From NCBI GenBank assembly GCA_009702965.1, contig WLHB01000002.1, positions 25,757-89,756 on the forward strand: 64,000 nucleotides of DNA, written 5' to 3'. This DNA is from Actinomycetota bacterium (GTDB lineage Bacteria; Actinomycetota; Actinomycetes; Nanopelagicales; Nanopelagicaceae). The translations under genes were made by a program, and so were the position numbers. Positions 9,270 through 19,179 of the stretch are shown here, in pieces. Every line of letters starts with the position of its first letter. The first letter of the stretch is position 1. Under the pieces are notes generated by a model that saw only the letters and a program-made list of their open reading frames with translations, did not search any database and was not told the DNA's origin.

Positions 9270-10115
9270 CTACGCATAGGCTGCGATTACAGCAACTCCT
9301 ATGACAGCACTTGCAATACCTACATATTGAACACGGTGTAAACGCTCTTTTAGAAATATGTAGGCCAAAAGCGATGTCATGATCGGATACAGCGAACCTA
9401 GAACCATTGCGAGTGAAACAAGCCCTTGAGTAGTTGCAATTCCCAGAATGAGATTGGCGCTAAAGTCAGCAACTCCAATAAAAATCAATAGTCCTAACTG
9501 GGGTTTACCCATGCCTCCAGTACCCCGCAAGCGAAGCAAAATACTCACGCTGATAAAGAAAGTTGCTGCGCGCATCGAAACCATTGTCATGAGGGCGCTA
9601 GATTCTGAACCTTGTGCCATAAAAGTCAGCGCAGTTCCAAATCCAACTGCAGCGCCAATAGATAAGACAATTGGCTTCAATGGAAACCCTTGAGAGAGTT
9701 CAGGTCCGCTCGCTAAAAAAGCACCAAGGAGTGCAAAGACGACACCTATAGTGACGAGGCCGCTAAAGCGCTCCCCGAGAAAAATGAGAGCGTAGAGAAC
9801 AGGAACAATTCCACTCATTGCGCTAATTGGTGAGACAACACCCATTCGTCCAGTGGCAAGAGCGCGGTATAAACAAATCAAACCTACGTAACCGGCAAGA
9901 CCTGCAGCAATTCCCGGAATGAGATAACCGCCTTCGCCCAGCGCCTTTGCATCCCACGCGCCTGTTACCGTTGCAAGGAAGAGCCCAAAGATCAGACCAA
10001 TTATCTGTGTGACAGATAAAACTGCAGTGGGCGGAAATCTCTTGCTTAAATTTCCTGCCAGATAGTCAGCAGCGCCCCATAAACCACTTGAAATTAGTGC
10101 TAAGAGCGCAGCCAT
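9270..10115 (-). CDS. EamA/DMT family transporter
   Basis: Multiple TM segments, EamA-type duplication; MAALLALISSGLWGAADYLAG start. Confidence 0.85.
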   Translation of the reverse strand: MAALLALISSGLWGAADYLAGNLSKRFPPTAVLSVTQIIGLIFGLFLATVTGAWDAKALGEGGYLIPGIAAGLAGYVGLICLYRALATGRMGVVSPISAMSGIVPVLYALIFLGERFSGLVTIGVVFALLGAFLASGPELSQGFPLKPIVLSIGAAVGFGTALTFMAQGSESSALMTMVSMRAATFFISVSILLRLRGTGGMGKPQLGLLIFIGVADFSANLILGIATTQGLVSLAMVLGSLYPIMTSLLAYIFLKERLHRVQYVGIASAVIGVAVIAAYA

Positions 10116-10185
10116 GAAGCAGAAGATATCGCACTTTTGGGCAAGCCTCCCGCATGCTTGCATATACACAATTTAGAATGGATCA

Positions 10186-10773
10186 ATGGACACAGCCGCT
10201 TTTAATCGACTGCTTGATGTCCTCAGAACAGCAACTCCTCGTGATGAAATTATTCTTGAAGAGGTTCCTGCTCCTCAGAAGTTAGCAACATTCTCTTTTG
10301 CATTTACAGCAGATGTAACAAACGGTTTAGTGGGCGATGCTCAAGATGATATTGCGACCGGCAGATTTGTTCTCTTGCACGAACCTGGTGGTCAAGATAC
10401 GTGGGATGGTGAGTTTCGTTGCGTCACTTTTGTAAGTGCCGATGTTGATGCTGCAATGCAAGAAGATCCACTCTTGCCTGAAGTGGGTTGGAACTGGCTC
10501 CTTGCTTCACTAGAGAAGTCAGGTTGTGCTTACAACTCCCCTTCCGGCACCGTGACTCGAGTCTCCAGCGCTTCCTTTGGCAAGCTCTCCCCTCGCAACA
10601 ACGAATCCGAAATAGAAATTCGCGCTTCATGGACTCCTGTCATTTCATCAGGGGCCGACATCGGTCAGACGCTGCTCAGCCATGTAATGTCGTGGTGCAA
10701 TCTCATCGCCGAAATTTCATTCCTTCCTCCGGTAATTGATGGCGTCTCATCGATCAAAACTCCGCGTAGATAG
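10186..10773 (+). CDS. DUF3000 family protein
   Basis: Actinobacterial DUF3000-like sequence directly upstream of an RNase D/HRDC gene (conserved neighbourhood). Confidence 0.75.
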   Translation: MDTAAFNRLLDVLRTATPRDEIILEEVPAPQKLATFSFAFTADVTNGLVGDAQDDIATGRFVLLHEPGGQDTWDGEFRCVTFVSADVDAAMQEDPLLPEVGWNWLLASLEKSGCAYNSPSGTVTRVSSASFGKLSPRNNESEIEIRASWTPVISSGADIGQTLLSHVMSWCNLIAEISFLPPVIDGVSSIKTPRR

Positions 10774-10785
10774 CACACACTCTCT

Positions 10786-12081
10786 GTGACCACTGAAGAG
10801 CCGCGCATTGCTGTACCTCTCTTGGCGCCAGCGCAAGGATTACCGCCAGTTGTTGATACTGAGGATGCATTTGAAAGTGCGTTAAAGGATCTGGCCAACG
10901 GAAAAGGGCCCTTTGCACTCGATGCCGAGAGGGCAAGCGGATATAAATTTAGTGCTCGGGCGTATCTCATCCAGATTGCGCGTGATGGCGGAGGACTCCA
11001 TCTGATTGATCCGATTCCATTTGGCCCACAACATTCACTTTTTCTCCGACTTAACGAGCTCTTAGCAACTGATGAAGTGATTCTTCACGCCAGCACACAA
11101 GATCTCCCCTGTCTTCGCGAGCTGGGCATTAATCCTGTTCGACTCTTTGATACTGAGCTAGGCGGTCGACTCGCAGGATTACCTCGAGTTGGATTAGGCC
11201 CACTATTGGAATCCTTGCTCGGTGTACTCCTTGCTAAAGAACACTCAGCAGTCGATTGGTCTACTAGGCCGTTGCCTGCAGACTGGCTCAATTACGCTGC
11301 TCTTGATGTTGAGCTTTTAGTTGAACTCCGTGATGAAGTAGATTCACTTCTGGATGCGGCAGGAAAATCGCGATGGGCGGAGGAAGAATTCGCAGCAATT
11401 CTTAATGCGCCACCAAATCCCCCTCGAATAGATCCGTGGCGTCGCACGTCAGGAATGCACCACATTAAAAAACGTCGTCAATTAGCGGTAGTTAAAGAGT
11501 TGTGGGAGTCACGCGTTACCCTTGCCGAAGCACTTGATGTCTCACCTAGTCGACTTTTATCAGACGCGGCAATCTCAGCAATTGCGCTATCGATACAAGA
11601 GGATTCCAAGATTGAGCGAAAGAAAGATTTAGAGAAGATTCTTCGCCCTATTGGTTTACGAGCACGCTGGTTAGAGCACCATGAACGTTGGATCGCTTGC
11701 ATAGCATCTGCCCAAAATTTGTCAGAGGATCAACTCCCACCCGTCCGCGGCGAGAGCGATGCTCTTCCCCCTGTAAAAGTGTGGAAAGAGAAGTACCCAC
11801 TTCGCTATGCAGCCTTAACCCACGCAAAGCACACGCTGCTTCTGCGTGCCCAAGAGCTAGAAGTTCCACTCGAGAATCTCATCTCACCAGAATTTGTGCG
11901 TCGCATTTGTTGGAGCAATCCACGCGGCGGGGTTGAAGGCGCACTCTTAGAATTAGGTGCACGGAATTGGCAAGTAGAGATTGTCACACCAGTGCTGGAG
12001 GCGGCGTTACTGCAAGAAACTCCATTAGTTGTTGAGGAAGAAGCCCTTCCGCCAGCTACAGATGCTAGTAGTGAAGAATAA
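10786..12081 (+). CDS. rnd: Ribonuclease D family protein (3'-5' exonuclease + HRDC)
   Basis: FALDAERASGYKFSARAYLIQI, HASTQDLPCLRELGI, NYAALDVELL; GTG start. Confidence 0.9.
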   Translation: MTTEEPRIAVPLLAPAQGLPPVVDTEDAFESALKDLANGKGPFALDAERASGYKFSARAYLIQIARDGGGLHLIDPIPFGPQHSLFLRLNELLATDEVILHASTQDLPCLRELGINPVRLFDTELGGRLAGLPRVGLGPLLESLLGVLLAKEHSAVDWSTRPLPADWLNYAALDVELLVELRDEVDSLLDAAGKSRWAEEEFAAILNAPPNPPRIDPWRRTSGMHHIKKRRQLAVVKELWESRVTLAEALDVSPSRLLSDAAISAIALSIQEDSKIERKKDLEKILRPIGLRARWLEHHERWIACIASAQNLSEDQLPPVRGESDALPPVKVWKEKYPLRYAALTHAKHTLLLRAQELEVPLENLISPEFVRRICWSNPRGGVEGALLELGARNWQVEIVTPVLEAALLQETPLVVEEEALPPATDASSEE

Positions 12082-12086
12082 TCTCT

Positions 12087-13127
12087 CTACTCTTTAAAAA
12101 ATCTGACAGGTCCTTCATGCTTAATCGAAAGAGTATCTCCCACTGCATAGCCAGAGTGGCCCACAACTCGTACCTTTATCAACTCTGTGCTGTGAGCAAG
12201 TGAGAATGTCAGCATCGCATCGTGGCCGTAATAATCAACTGCGAGGAGTTGGGCCGACATTCCGCCAGCGAGATCACTTCCCACTACAACTTCTTCGGGA
12301 CGGATCACTACAAATCCATTATGAGCGACCTTAAAATCGGTCTCACGATTTTTTAGCGGGTAGGAAGTTATGCCTTGTGTATTTTGTTGAGCAGGTAAAA
12401 TCATCGCATCACCGGTACTCACTGCAATTTCAGGTGAGGTTGGATTCTCGTACACATCCTCTGGCGTACCAAACTGGGCTATAGCCCCATCACGCATCAG
12501 AATCACTTTATCCGAAGCAACCAGCGCCTCTTCACGATCGTGTGTAACCAAAATGGCCGTAGCGCCTTGACTGCGCAGCAGTGCAATGACATCTGCGCGC
12601 AATTCGTTTCGTAGATGCGCATCAAGGGCAGAAAATGGTTCATCAAGTAGGACCATCTTCGGTTTGATTACTAGCGCACGGGCAAGTGCCACACGTGTCT
12701 GCTGTCCACCAGATAACTCACTAGGCATCGCCTCTTCATATCCCGGCATGCCGATCAGATCGAGCATCTCAAAGGTGAGCGACTTTATCTCTGATGCGCT
12801 CTTTTTCTTACGATCGATTCCAAAGGCGATATTGCGAGCCACATTGAGATGAGGAAACAGAGCTCCTTGCTGTGGAACATATCCTGTTGATCTCTTATGT
12901 GGGGCGAGTGAGAGTGACGAGAGTCCAATTAATTGACTCCCCAAACGAATCGTTCCACCACTTGGCGTGAGTAACCCTGCAATGGCGCGAAGAAGAGTTG
13001 TTTTGCCACAGCCTGAAGGTCCAAGGAGAGATGCAATTTCGCCAGAATTAAGAGAGAAAGACAAGTCAGAGATTACTTTGCGCGCACCGAATTGCACATC
13101 TAGATGTGAGACCTCAAGAGTTGTCAT
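12087..13127 (-). CDS. fbpC: Iron(III)/spermidine-type ABC transporter ATP-binding protein
   Basis: Walker A GPSGCGKTT, signature LSGGQQTRVALARAL, Walker B, TOBE-like C-terminus. Confidence 0.87.
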   Translation of the reverse strand: MTTLEVSHLDVQFGARKVISDLSFSLNSGEIASLLGPSGCGKTTLLRAIAGLLTPSGGTIRLGSQLIGLSSLSLAPHKRSTGYVPQQGALFPHLNVARNIAFGIDRKKKSASEIKSLTFEMLDLIGMPGYEEAMPSELSGGQQTRVALARALVIKPKMVLLDEPFSALDAHLRNELRADVIALLRSQGATAILVTHDREEALVASDKVILMRDGAIAQFGTPEDVYENPTSPEIAVSTGDAMILPAQQNTQGITSYPLKNRETDFKVAHNGFVVIRPEEVVVGSDLAGGMSAQLLAVDYYGHDAMLTFSLAHSTELIKVRVVGHSGYAVGDTLSIKHEGPVRFFKE

Positions 13128-14698
13128 CTTGACTCTCCTAACTGTAAATCCCGAACACTGCTCTTTGTTCTATCCAGAGCTTCGCGTGGAAGACTCAATA
13201 GAAAAGTTGGCACTGCAGCAATAAGTATCAATAGTAATGCATACGGTGCAGCCTCATTAAACTTACTTACTGCCGCGTAACTCCACACCTGCGTCGCAAG
13301 TGTCTCCATACCGATAGGACGGAGCATAAGAGTTGCTGGTAACTCTTTCATCGCGGTGAGAAAGACCAAGAGTGTGCCAAGGGCAATACTAGGAAAGGCG
13401 ATAGGAAAAGTAACTGTCCGTGCAATCGCGGCTCTATCTTTTCCCAACGTTGCGGCCGCCTCTTTGACCGCCGGCGAGACTAGTTGGAGAGAGTTCGACA
13501 TCGCGGCGACAGCCTTTGCGAGAAATAGAATTGCATAGGCGAAGGCAAGTAGCGCGGTCGATTGATAGAGAGGACCTAACTTAGATCCAAGTGATACCAG
13601 CGCTAGTCCAACCACAACTCCCGGTAATGCGTGAGAGATGAGCACAGCTCTTTCGGCAAAAATGGAGAATCTATTGTTTCCTTGTGCAATGAGCGCGCCC
13701 AAAGGTAGAGAAAAGAGAAGCGCCAGTGCAGCCCCTGAAGCAGCGATAGTCACAGTCGAGATTGCAGCAGAGAGAAGTTCACCCCAATTAATGGGTACAG
13801 CATTTGAGAAAAATCGTGAGAGAAGTACGGAAACCGGAACGAAGACTGCAATGGCTGTATAGAGACCGACCAGGACTAGAAGTGTGATCTTTGCACTCGA
13901 ATTATTTATTCGAAGGTGCTTTGTTCCACTCCGTCTTGTGGCGCTCTCCGATTCTTGCTTACGCTTTAAACCGGATTCAAGGGTGATAAAAACCGTTGAT
14001 GCGAGAACAAGAATGAGGGCCATAATCGCTGCCCCACTTCGATCATATGTTGACTTGAAAAGATTCTGAATCGAAACCGTAAGAGTTGTGACGTTGAGCA
14101 GTGATACCGCACCGAAATCACTCAGTACATAGAGGCCCGATAAGAGCGAGCCAGCACTAATCGCACCACGAATTTGAGGAACGATGACTCTCAAGAGAAT
14201 GGATACTTTGGAAAGTCCTAGAGTTCGTGCCACTTCAATAAGGCCAGTATCAAGACGCCGTAGGGCAATCACTACTGAAAGCATCATGTAAGGCAAGGTG
14301 GTCAGAACGAGAATGAAGATGGCACCGAGAATTCCAGAAAGTCGTGGAATCAAGGCGAGCCAGGTGTATGTGAATACATATGAAGGAATCGCAAGCGGAA
14401 GAATCATAGGAATGATCAGCAGGTGCGCATATGGCAGGCGAACAAAATGGATACCAGTCGCGATGAGAGTTCCGATGAGAACGTTAATCAGTACAACAGC
14501 GATGAGAATGATTGCCGTCGTGGCGATGATTTCAAGAGTTCTCTGGCGAAAAAGTAGTTCAATTATCTGCTCGCCAGGCTTTTCAGCAGCGCGAATGACG
14601 AGATAAATCAGTGGGATAAAGGTAAGCGCGAGAACAATGGATGAGAGCCCAATCAGAGGTCGGCTAGTGGAATTCTCTCTCTGCAATGTTTCTCTCAT
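13124..14698 (-). CDS. fbpB: Iron ABC transporter permease (two fused permease modules)
   Basis: 524-aa multi-TM protein, two permease units, in operon with fbpA/fbpC-like genes. Confidence 0.87.
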   Translation of the reverse strand: MRETLQRENSTSRPLIGLSSIVLALTFIPLIYLVIRAAEKPGEQIIELLFRQRTLEIIATTAIILIAVVLINVLIGTLIATGIHFVRLPYAHLLIIPMILPLAIPSYVFTYTWLALIPRLSGILGAIFILVLTTLPYMMLSVVIALRRLDTGLIEVARTLGLSKVSILLRVIVPQIRGAISAGSLLSGLYVLSDFGAVSLLNVTTLTVSIQNLFKSTYDRSGAAIMALILVLASTVFITLESGLKRKQESESATRRSGTKHLRINNSSAKITLLVLVGLYTAIAVFVPVSVLLSRFFSNAVPINWGELLSAAISTVTIAASGAALALLFSLPLGALIAQGNNRFSIFAERAVLISHALPGVVVGLALVSLGSKLGPLYQSTALLAFAYAILFLAKAVAAMSNSLQLVSPAVKEAAATLGKDRAAIARTVTFPIAFPSIALGTLLVFLTAMKELPATLMLRPIGMETLATQVWSYAAVSKFNEAAPYALLLILIAAVPTFLLSLPREALDRTKSSVRDLQLGESR

Positions 14699-14703
14699 GG
14701 AAT

Positions 14704-15720
14704 TTAAAGGAGTCCGACCTTAATCAAAAGCTCCTGAGTTTTTTGGATATTGTTCAATGAATCAAGATCCACGGTGGGGGCACCGATTGCGCTAAGGGTT
14801 GGTAAATTCGCAGGAGATTTTTCGTTTGCAATGAGAGAGTACTCAAGGGTCTGTGTCACAAATTTTGCCTGAATCTCTTGAGAGGTAAGAAAGTTGATGA
14901 GGTTCTCTGCAGCTGCATATTTTGAACTCGATTTGAGAATTCCCGCGCCTGAAACATTGATCATATTTCCGAGATCACCACTTGCGAAGAAACCATTCTT
15001 TGCTTTGATCTCTCTACCTAGGCCTTGGCTTACTTCCCAGACGTAGTAGTGATTGACCAGGCCTATAGAGATAATTCCTGAATCGATCGCCTCGACTATG
15101 GCGCTATTTTTTGGAAAAATTTGAACATCGTTTTTGACAAGTGATTCAAGCCAGCGTTGTGTGAATTCCTCACCTTTTGAATTCATCATTGCTGTAACAA
15201 AAGCTTGGAAAGAAGCATTAGTTGGAGCAATTCCCAGTTGTGATGTGTAGACAGGTTTCGACAAATCAGTGATTGATTGTGGCAATGTTGTTAAAAGTTC
15301 GGGGTTATAGGCAAAGACGCGAGCGCGACCAGTGATACCGATCCAACTGCGATCTCCTGCGATATATGTCGAGGCAATCTTCACTCCAACGCTGGTAGGT
15401 AGCGCGGTAAAGAGCCCTTCCCTAGCCACTGCGCCCAGTGATCCTGCATCTTGGGCGAGAAATATGTCAGCCGGTGAATTCGAACCTTCTTCTCGAATCT
15501 GCGCGGCGAGTTCTGCTGAATCCGCATAGCGAATATTGAGCTTGACTCCGCTCTCCTGCTCCCACTGCGCAAGGAAGGGGGCGATGAACTCCTCTGAGCG
15601 ACCTGAGTAGATCGTTAGCTCTGTGGAGCTGCTCTCTTGGTCGCTCGGGCTAGAACATCCGACGAGGGTTAAAGCCGTGGCGAGTGCGAGTAAGAGAGAT
15701 AATCCGACTTTTTTGGCCAT
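14704..15720 (-). CDS. fbpA: Iron ABC transporter substrate-binding lipoprotein
   Basis: Lipobox LTLVGCSS; LTIYSGRSEEFIAPFLAQWEQESGVKLNIRYADSAELAAQI. Confidence 0.87.
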   Translation of the reverse strand: MAKKVGLSLLLALATALTLVGCSSPSDQESSSTELTIYSGRSEEFIAPFLAQWEQESGVKLNIRYADSAELAAQIREEGSNSPADIFLAQDAGSLGAVAREGLFTALPTSVGVKIASTYIAGDRSWIGITGRARVFAYNPELLTTLPQSITDLSKPVYTSQLGIAPTNASFQAFVTAMMNSKGEEFTQRWLESLVKNDVQIFPKNSAIVEAIDSGIISIGLVNHYYVWEVSQGLGREIKAKNGFFASGDLGNMINVSGAGILKSSSKYAAAENLINFLTSQEIQAKFVTQTLEYSLIANEKSPANLPTLSAIGAPTVDLDSLNNIQKTQELLIKVGLL

Positions 15721-15745
15721 GTCTTGACCTTAGGCTAGTGGGATG

Positions 15746-15773
15746 AATTACGCAACATAAGTGTTGCGTAATT
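15746..15773. promoter_or_regulatory. Perfect 12-bp inverted repeat AATTACGCAACA-TAAG-TGTTGCGTAATT (candidate operator)
   Basis: Arms read directly from sequence; located 26 bp upstream of the fbpA ATG in the divergent fbpA/fadA region. Confidence 0.7.
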
Positions 15774-15855
15774 GCCATCACACGCAGGAGGTTGATGCGC
15801 AATTGCCTACTGACGGGTAGCCTTGAAACCTCACCATTGAAAGAGGCTTGAAGCA

Positions 15856-17064
15856 ATGTCTACACATTCACGCGATCTACTCACCTCAGTCGTTCTCGTC
15901 GACGCTGTCCGTACTCCATTTGGAAAGGCTGGCTCTCTCTACGCGGGTACTCGCGCAGATGACCTCATGGTCCGAGCAATGCGCGGACTTCTTGAGCGCA
16001 ATCCACAATTGCCACTTGATCACATTGATGATGTCGCGATCGCTGCCGCCACACAAACTGGTGATCAAGGAATGAACCTTGGACGTAGCGCATCACTTCT
16101 TGCCGGTCTTCCCAACACAGTGCCTGGTTACTCAGTAGACCGATGGTGTGCTGGTGCGATGACTTCGGTAACCACTCTCGCTGCATCGATTGCAATGGGA
16201 GCAAATGAAATTGCAATTGCAGGCGGTGTTGAACATATGGGCAATCACCCAATCGGTGATGGTCTTGATCCCAATCCTCGCTTTCTAGCAGAACGTATTG
16301 TTGAACAAGACGCACTTGCCATGGGTGCAACGGCAGAGCGCCTACACGATCGCTTTCCACATTTAACAAAAGAACGCTCAGATGCATTCGCGCTCGCTTC
16401 ACAGATGAAGACTGCGCAGGCATATAAGGATGGAAAGATTCAACGCGATCTCATTCCAACGGCTGCACGTAGCGCTGAACTTGGTTGGGGTATTGCAACT
16501 GTCGATGAACCACCTCGCCCAACAACAACTCTTGAAGGGCTTGCAACGCTGAAGACACCTTTCCGCGCGGCAGGTCGTGTCACGGCCGGAAATTCATCAG
16601 GCCTGAACGATGGCGCAACAGCTGCACTATTGGCTAGCGAAGAGAAAGCGATCGCACTTGGTCTTCCCGTCAAGGCACGTCTAGTGACATTTGCATTCGC
16701 TGGCGTTGAACCAGAGGTCATGGGTTATGGGCCTGTACCAGCGACAATCAAAGCGTTGGCTAAAGCGGGCTTATCAATTGAAGATATCGGCGCTTTTGAA
16801 GTCAATGAAGCTTTTGCTATTCAAGTACTAGCCTTCTTAGATCACTTCGGAATTGCAGATGACGATCCTCGCGTGAATCCATTTGGTGGAGCGATTGCAG
16901 TCGGTCATCCTCTAGCCTCTTCAGGAATTCGCTTGATGCTCAACCTTGCTCGCACCTTTGAAGAGAAGCCAGATGTTCGTTATGGAATTACCACCATGTG
17001 TATCGGTCTTGGCATGGGCGGAACAGTTATCTGGGAGAACCCACACTTTGGAAAGAAGGCATAA
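15856..17064 (+). CDS. fadA: Acetyl-CoA C-acyltransferase (thiolase)
   Basis: VDRWCAGAMTSV active-site region, NPFGGAIAVGHPLASSG, CIGLGMG. Confidence 0.93.
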   Translation: MSTHSRDLLTSVVLVDAVRTPFGKAGSLYAGTRADDLMVRAMRGLLERNPQLPLDHIDDVAIAAATQTGDQGMNLGRSASLLAGLPNTVPGYSVDRWCAGAMTSVTTLAASIAMGANEIAIAGGVEHMGNHPIGDGLDPNPRFLAERIVEQDALAMGATAERLHDRFPHLTKERSDAFALASQMKTAQAYKDGKIQRDLIPTAARSAELGWGIATVDEPPRPTTTLEGLATLKTPFRAAGRVTAGNSSGLNDGATAALLASEEKAIALGLPVKARLVTFAFAGVEPEVMGYGPVPATIKALAKAGLSIEDIGAFEVNEAFAIQVLAFLDHFGIADDDPRVNPFGGAIAVGHPLASSGIRLMLNLARTFEEKPDVRYGITTMCIGLGMGGTVIWENPHFGKKA

Positions 17065-17067
17065 CTC

Positions 17068-19179
17068 ATGACAACAATTACTCTTCCAGAAGGCGCACCA
17101 GAAGAAGTTGTAACTCATGCCCTCGTCAGAGATGTCGATCTCGCTGCATTTGGCGCTTCTGGCGTTCTTGCTCTGATCACTCTCGATAACGGACACGACC
17201 ACACTCGCCCGAATACATTCGGGCCACAATCACTCATGGCTCTGGATGCTGCAATCACCGAAGCCATCTCGCGTAAGCCTGCCGCCATTGCGATTACAGG
17301 TAAGCCATTTATCTTTGCCGCTGGCGCTGACTTATCTGCTCTCTCATTTTTAAATGATCGTGCTCAGGCAGTAGCGATTGGAAAACTTGGTCACGATGTT
17401 TTCCGCCGTTTCGATGAATGCGGAATTCCAACCTTTGCATTTATCAACGGCTTGGCACTCGGTGGCGGACTAGAGGTCGGACTTCACTGCAAATACCGCA
17501 CCTTATCCGCTACCGCTTTCACAGGGTTACCAGAAGTTTTCTTAGGTCTAGTACCAGGGTGGGGTGGAGCAACAATCCTTCCGCAGCTCATCGGACCCGA
17601 AAAGGCTGTTCAAGTAATTATCGCTAACGCTCTCAATAACAACACGATGATGAAGGCGAAAGATGCACTCGCACTCGGAGTTGTTGATAGCGTCTTTGAG
17701 CCAGCAGATTTCTTAGAGAAGTCGATCTCATTTGCAGCCAGAGTCCTCTCAGGCAAGAAAATCATTGAGAGAAAAGATTTCTCTTCAGATCCCGCATGGG
17801 ATTCTGCTCTCGCCCAAGGTCGCGCCATTGCACTCAAGAAATTTGGTGGTGCAGAAATTGCTAGCCCAACGAAAGCACTTGAACTCATGTCCGCCTCGCG
17901 AACCTATTCACGCGGTGCAGGCTTTGACGCTGAAGATCAGACACTTGCCGATCTCACGATGTCAGATCCGCTTCGCGCATCACTCTATGCATTTAATCTC
18001 ATTCAGAAAAAGCGGAAGAAAGTCGAGGGTGCGCCAAAGGCCGCTCTCGCTCGAAAGGTATCCAAAGTTGGCGTCGTCGGCGCTGGCTTAATGGCCTCTC
18101 AACTAGCGCTCTTACTTGTTCGTAACCTTAAGTGTCCTGTTGTCATGACAGATATTGATCAAGAGCGCGCCGATAAGGGTGTTGCCTGGGTGAAAAATGA
18201 ACTGAATAAGTTAGTTGAGAAGAAGCGTATGTCTGCAGAATCGGCAGGACGTCTTGCTCTCCTAGTTTCAGGATCGTCAGATCAGAACGTTTTTGCAGGT
18301 TGTGACTTTATTATTGAAGCGATCTTCGAAGAGTTATCCCTCAAGCAGGATCTCTTTAAGAAGCTCGAGAAGATCGTCTCACCTGAATGCATTCTTGCTA
18401 CAAATACATCCTCTCTTTCAGTTGAGAAGATGGGAGAAGGACTCGTCAATCCAGAGAGAGTCGTTGGCTTCCACTTCTTTAATCCAGTTGCGATCATGCC
18501 TTTACTTGAGATCGCTCGCACTTCAAAGACCGATGATGCAACCACTGCTACAGCGGTAAATATTGGCAAGGAGCTCAAAAAGACCATGATCATCTGTAAA
18601 GATGCTCCTGGCTTCGTAGTCAATCGTCTTCTCACCCGCTTCATGGGCGAGATCACTGATGCAGTCGATGAAGGCACATCGCCTGAAGTTGCCGATAATG
18701 CAATGCGCTCTATCGGTTTTCCAATGTCACCATTTGAACTCCTCGGACTCGTTGGTCCTGGTGTAGGTCTACACGTTGCTAAAACCTTGCATGAAAACCT
18801 TGGACCACGGTACCGAATCTCTCCAACAATGGAGGCGATGGTCAAGGAAGGTATTAAAACTTTCTACATCAAGTCAGAGGATGGAACAGTTTCGCCCAAT
18901 CCAGCAGCGCTGGCACTTGTTCACAAGGGTGACTCCCCTTCAACGGCTGAGCAAGTTCGATCCCGTGCACTCAATGCTCTTGCAGAAGAAGCTCGCATGA
19001 TGCTTGATGAAGGTGTTGTCGCAACTGCTGCTGAGATTGATCTCTGCATGTTGATGGGCGCTGGATGGCCCATGCATCTCGGTGGAATTTTGCCGTTCTT
19101 AGATCGCGAAGGAATCAGCGAATCTATCTGCGGTTCACGTTTTCATCCTGCGGGAGTGGCATCTCTACCCCAACCGTAG
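17068..19179 (+). CDS. fadB: 3-hydroxyacyl-CoA dehydrogenase / enoyl-CoA hydratase fusion
   Basis: N-terminal crotonase INGLALGGGLEVGLHC, central VGVVGAGLMASQLA NAD-binding, FHFFNPVAIMPLLEI. Confidence 0.93.
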   Translation: MTTITLPEGAPEEVVTHALVRDVDLAAFGASGVLALITLDNGHDHTRPNTFGPQSLMALDAAITEAISRKPAAIAITGKPFIFAAGADLSALSFLNDRAQAVAIGKLGHDVFRRFDECGIPTFAFINGLALGGGLEVGLHCKYRTLSATAFTGLPEVFLGLVPGWGGATILPQLIGPEKAVQVIIANALNNNTMMKAKDALALGVVDSVFEPADFLEKSISFAARVLSGKKIIERKDFSSDPAWDSALAQGRAIALKKFGGAEIASPTKALELMSASRTYSRGAGFDAEDQTLADLTMSDPLRASLYAFNLIQKKRKKVEGAPKAALARKVSKVGVVGAGLMASQLALLLVRNLKCPVVMTDIDQERADKGVAWVKNELNKLVEKKRMSAESAGRLALLVSGSSDQNVFAGCDFIIEAIFEELSLKQDLFKKLEKIVSPECILATNTSSLSVEKMGEGLVNPERVVGFHFFNPVAIMPLLEIARTSKTDDATTATAVNIGKELKKTMIICKDAPGFVVNRLLTRFMGEITDAVDEGTSPEVADNAMRSIGFPMSPFELLGLVGPGVGLHVAKTLHENLGPRYRISPTMEAMVKEGIKTFYIKSEDGTVSPNPAALALVHKGDSPSTAEQVRSRALNALAEEARMMLDEGVVATAAEIDLCMLMGAGWPMHLGGILPFLDREGISESICGSRFHPAGVASLPQP

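Noticed and set aside
15965-16423. 152-aa minus-strand ORF inside fadA
   Set aside because: Gln/His/Leu-rich antisense translation of the thiolase gene
18282-18845. 187-aa minus-strand ORF inside fadB
   Set aside because: Antisense shadow of fadB, no recognisable domain
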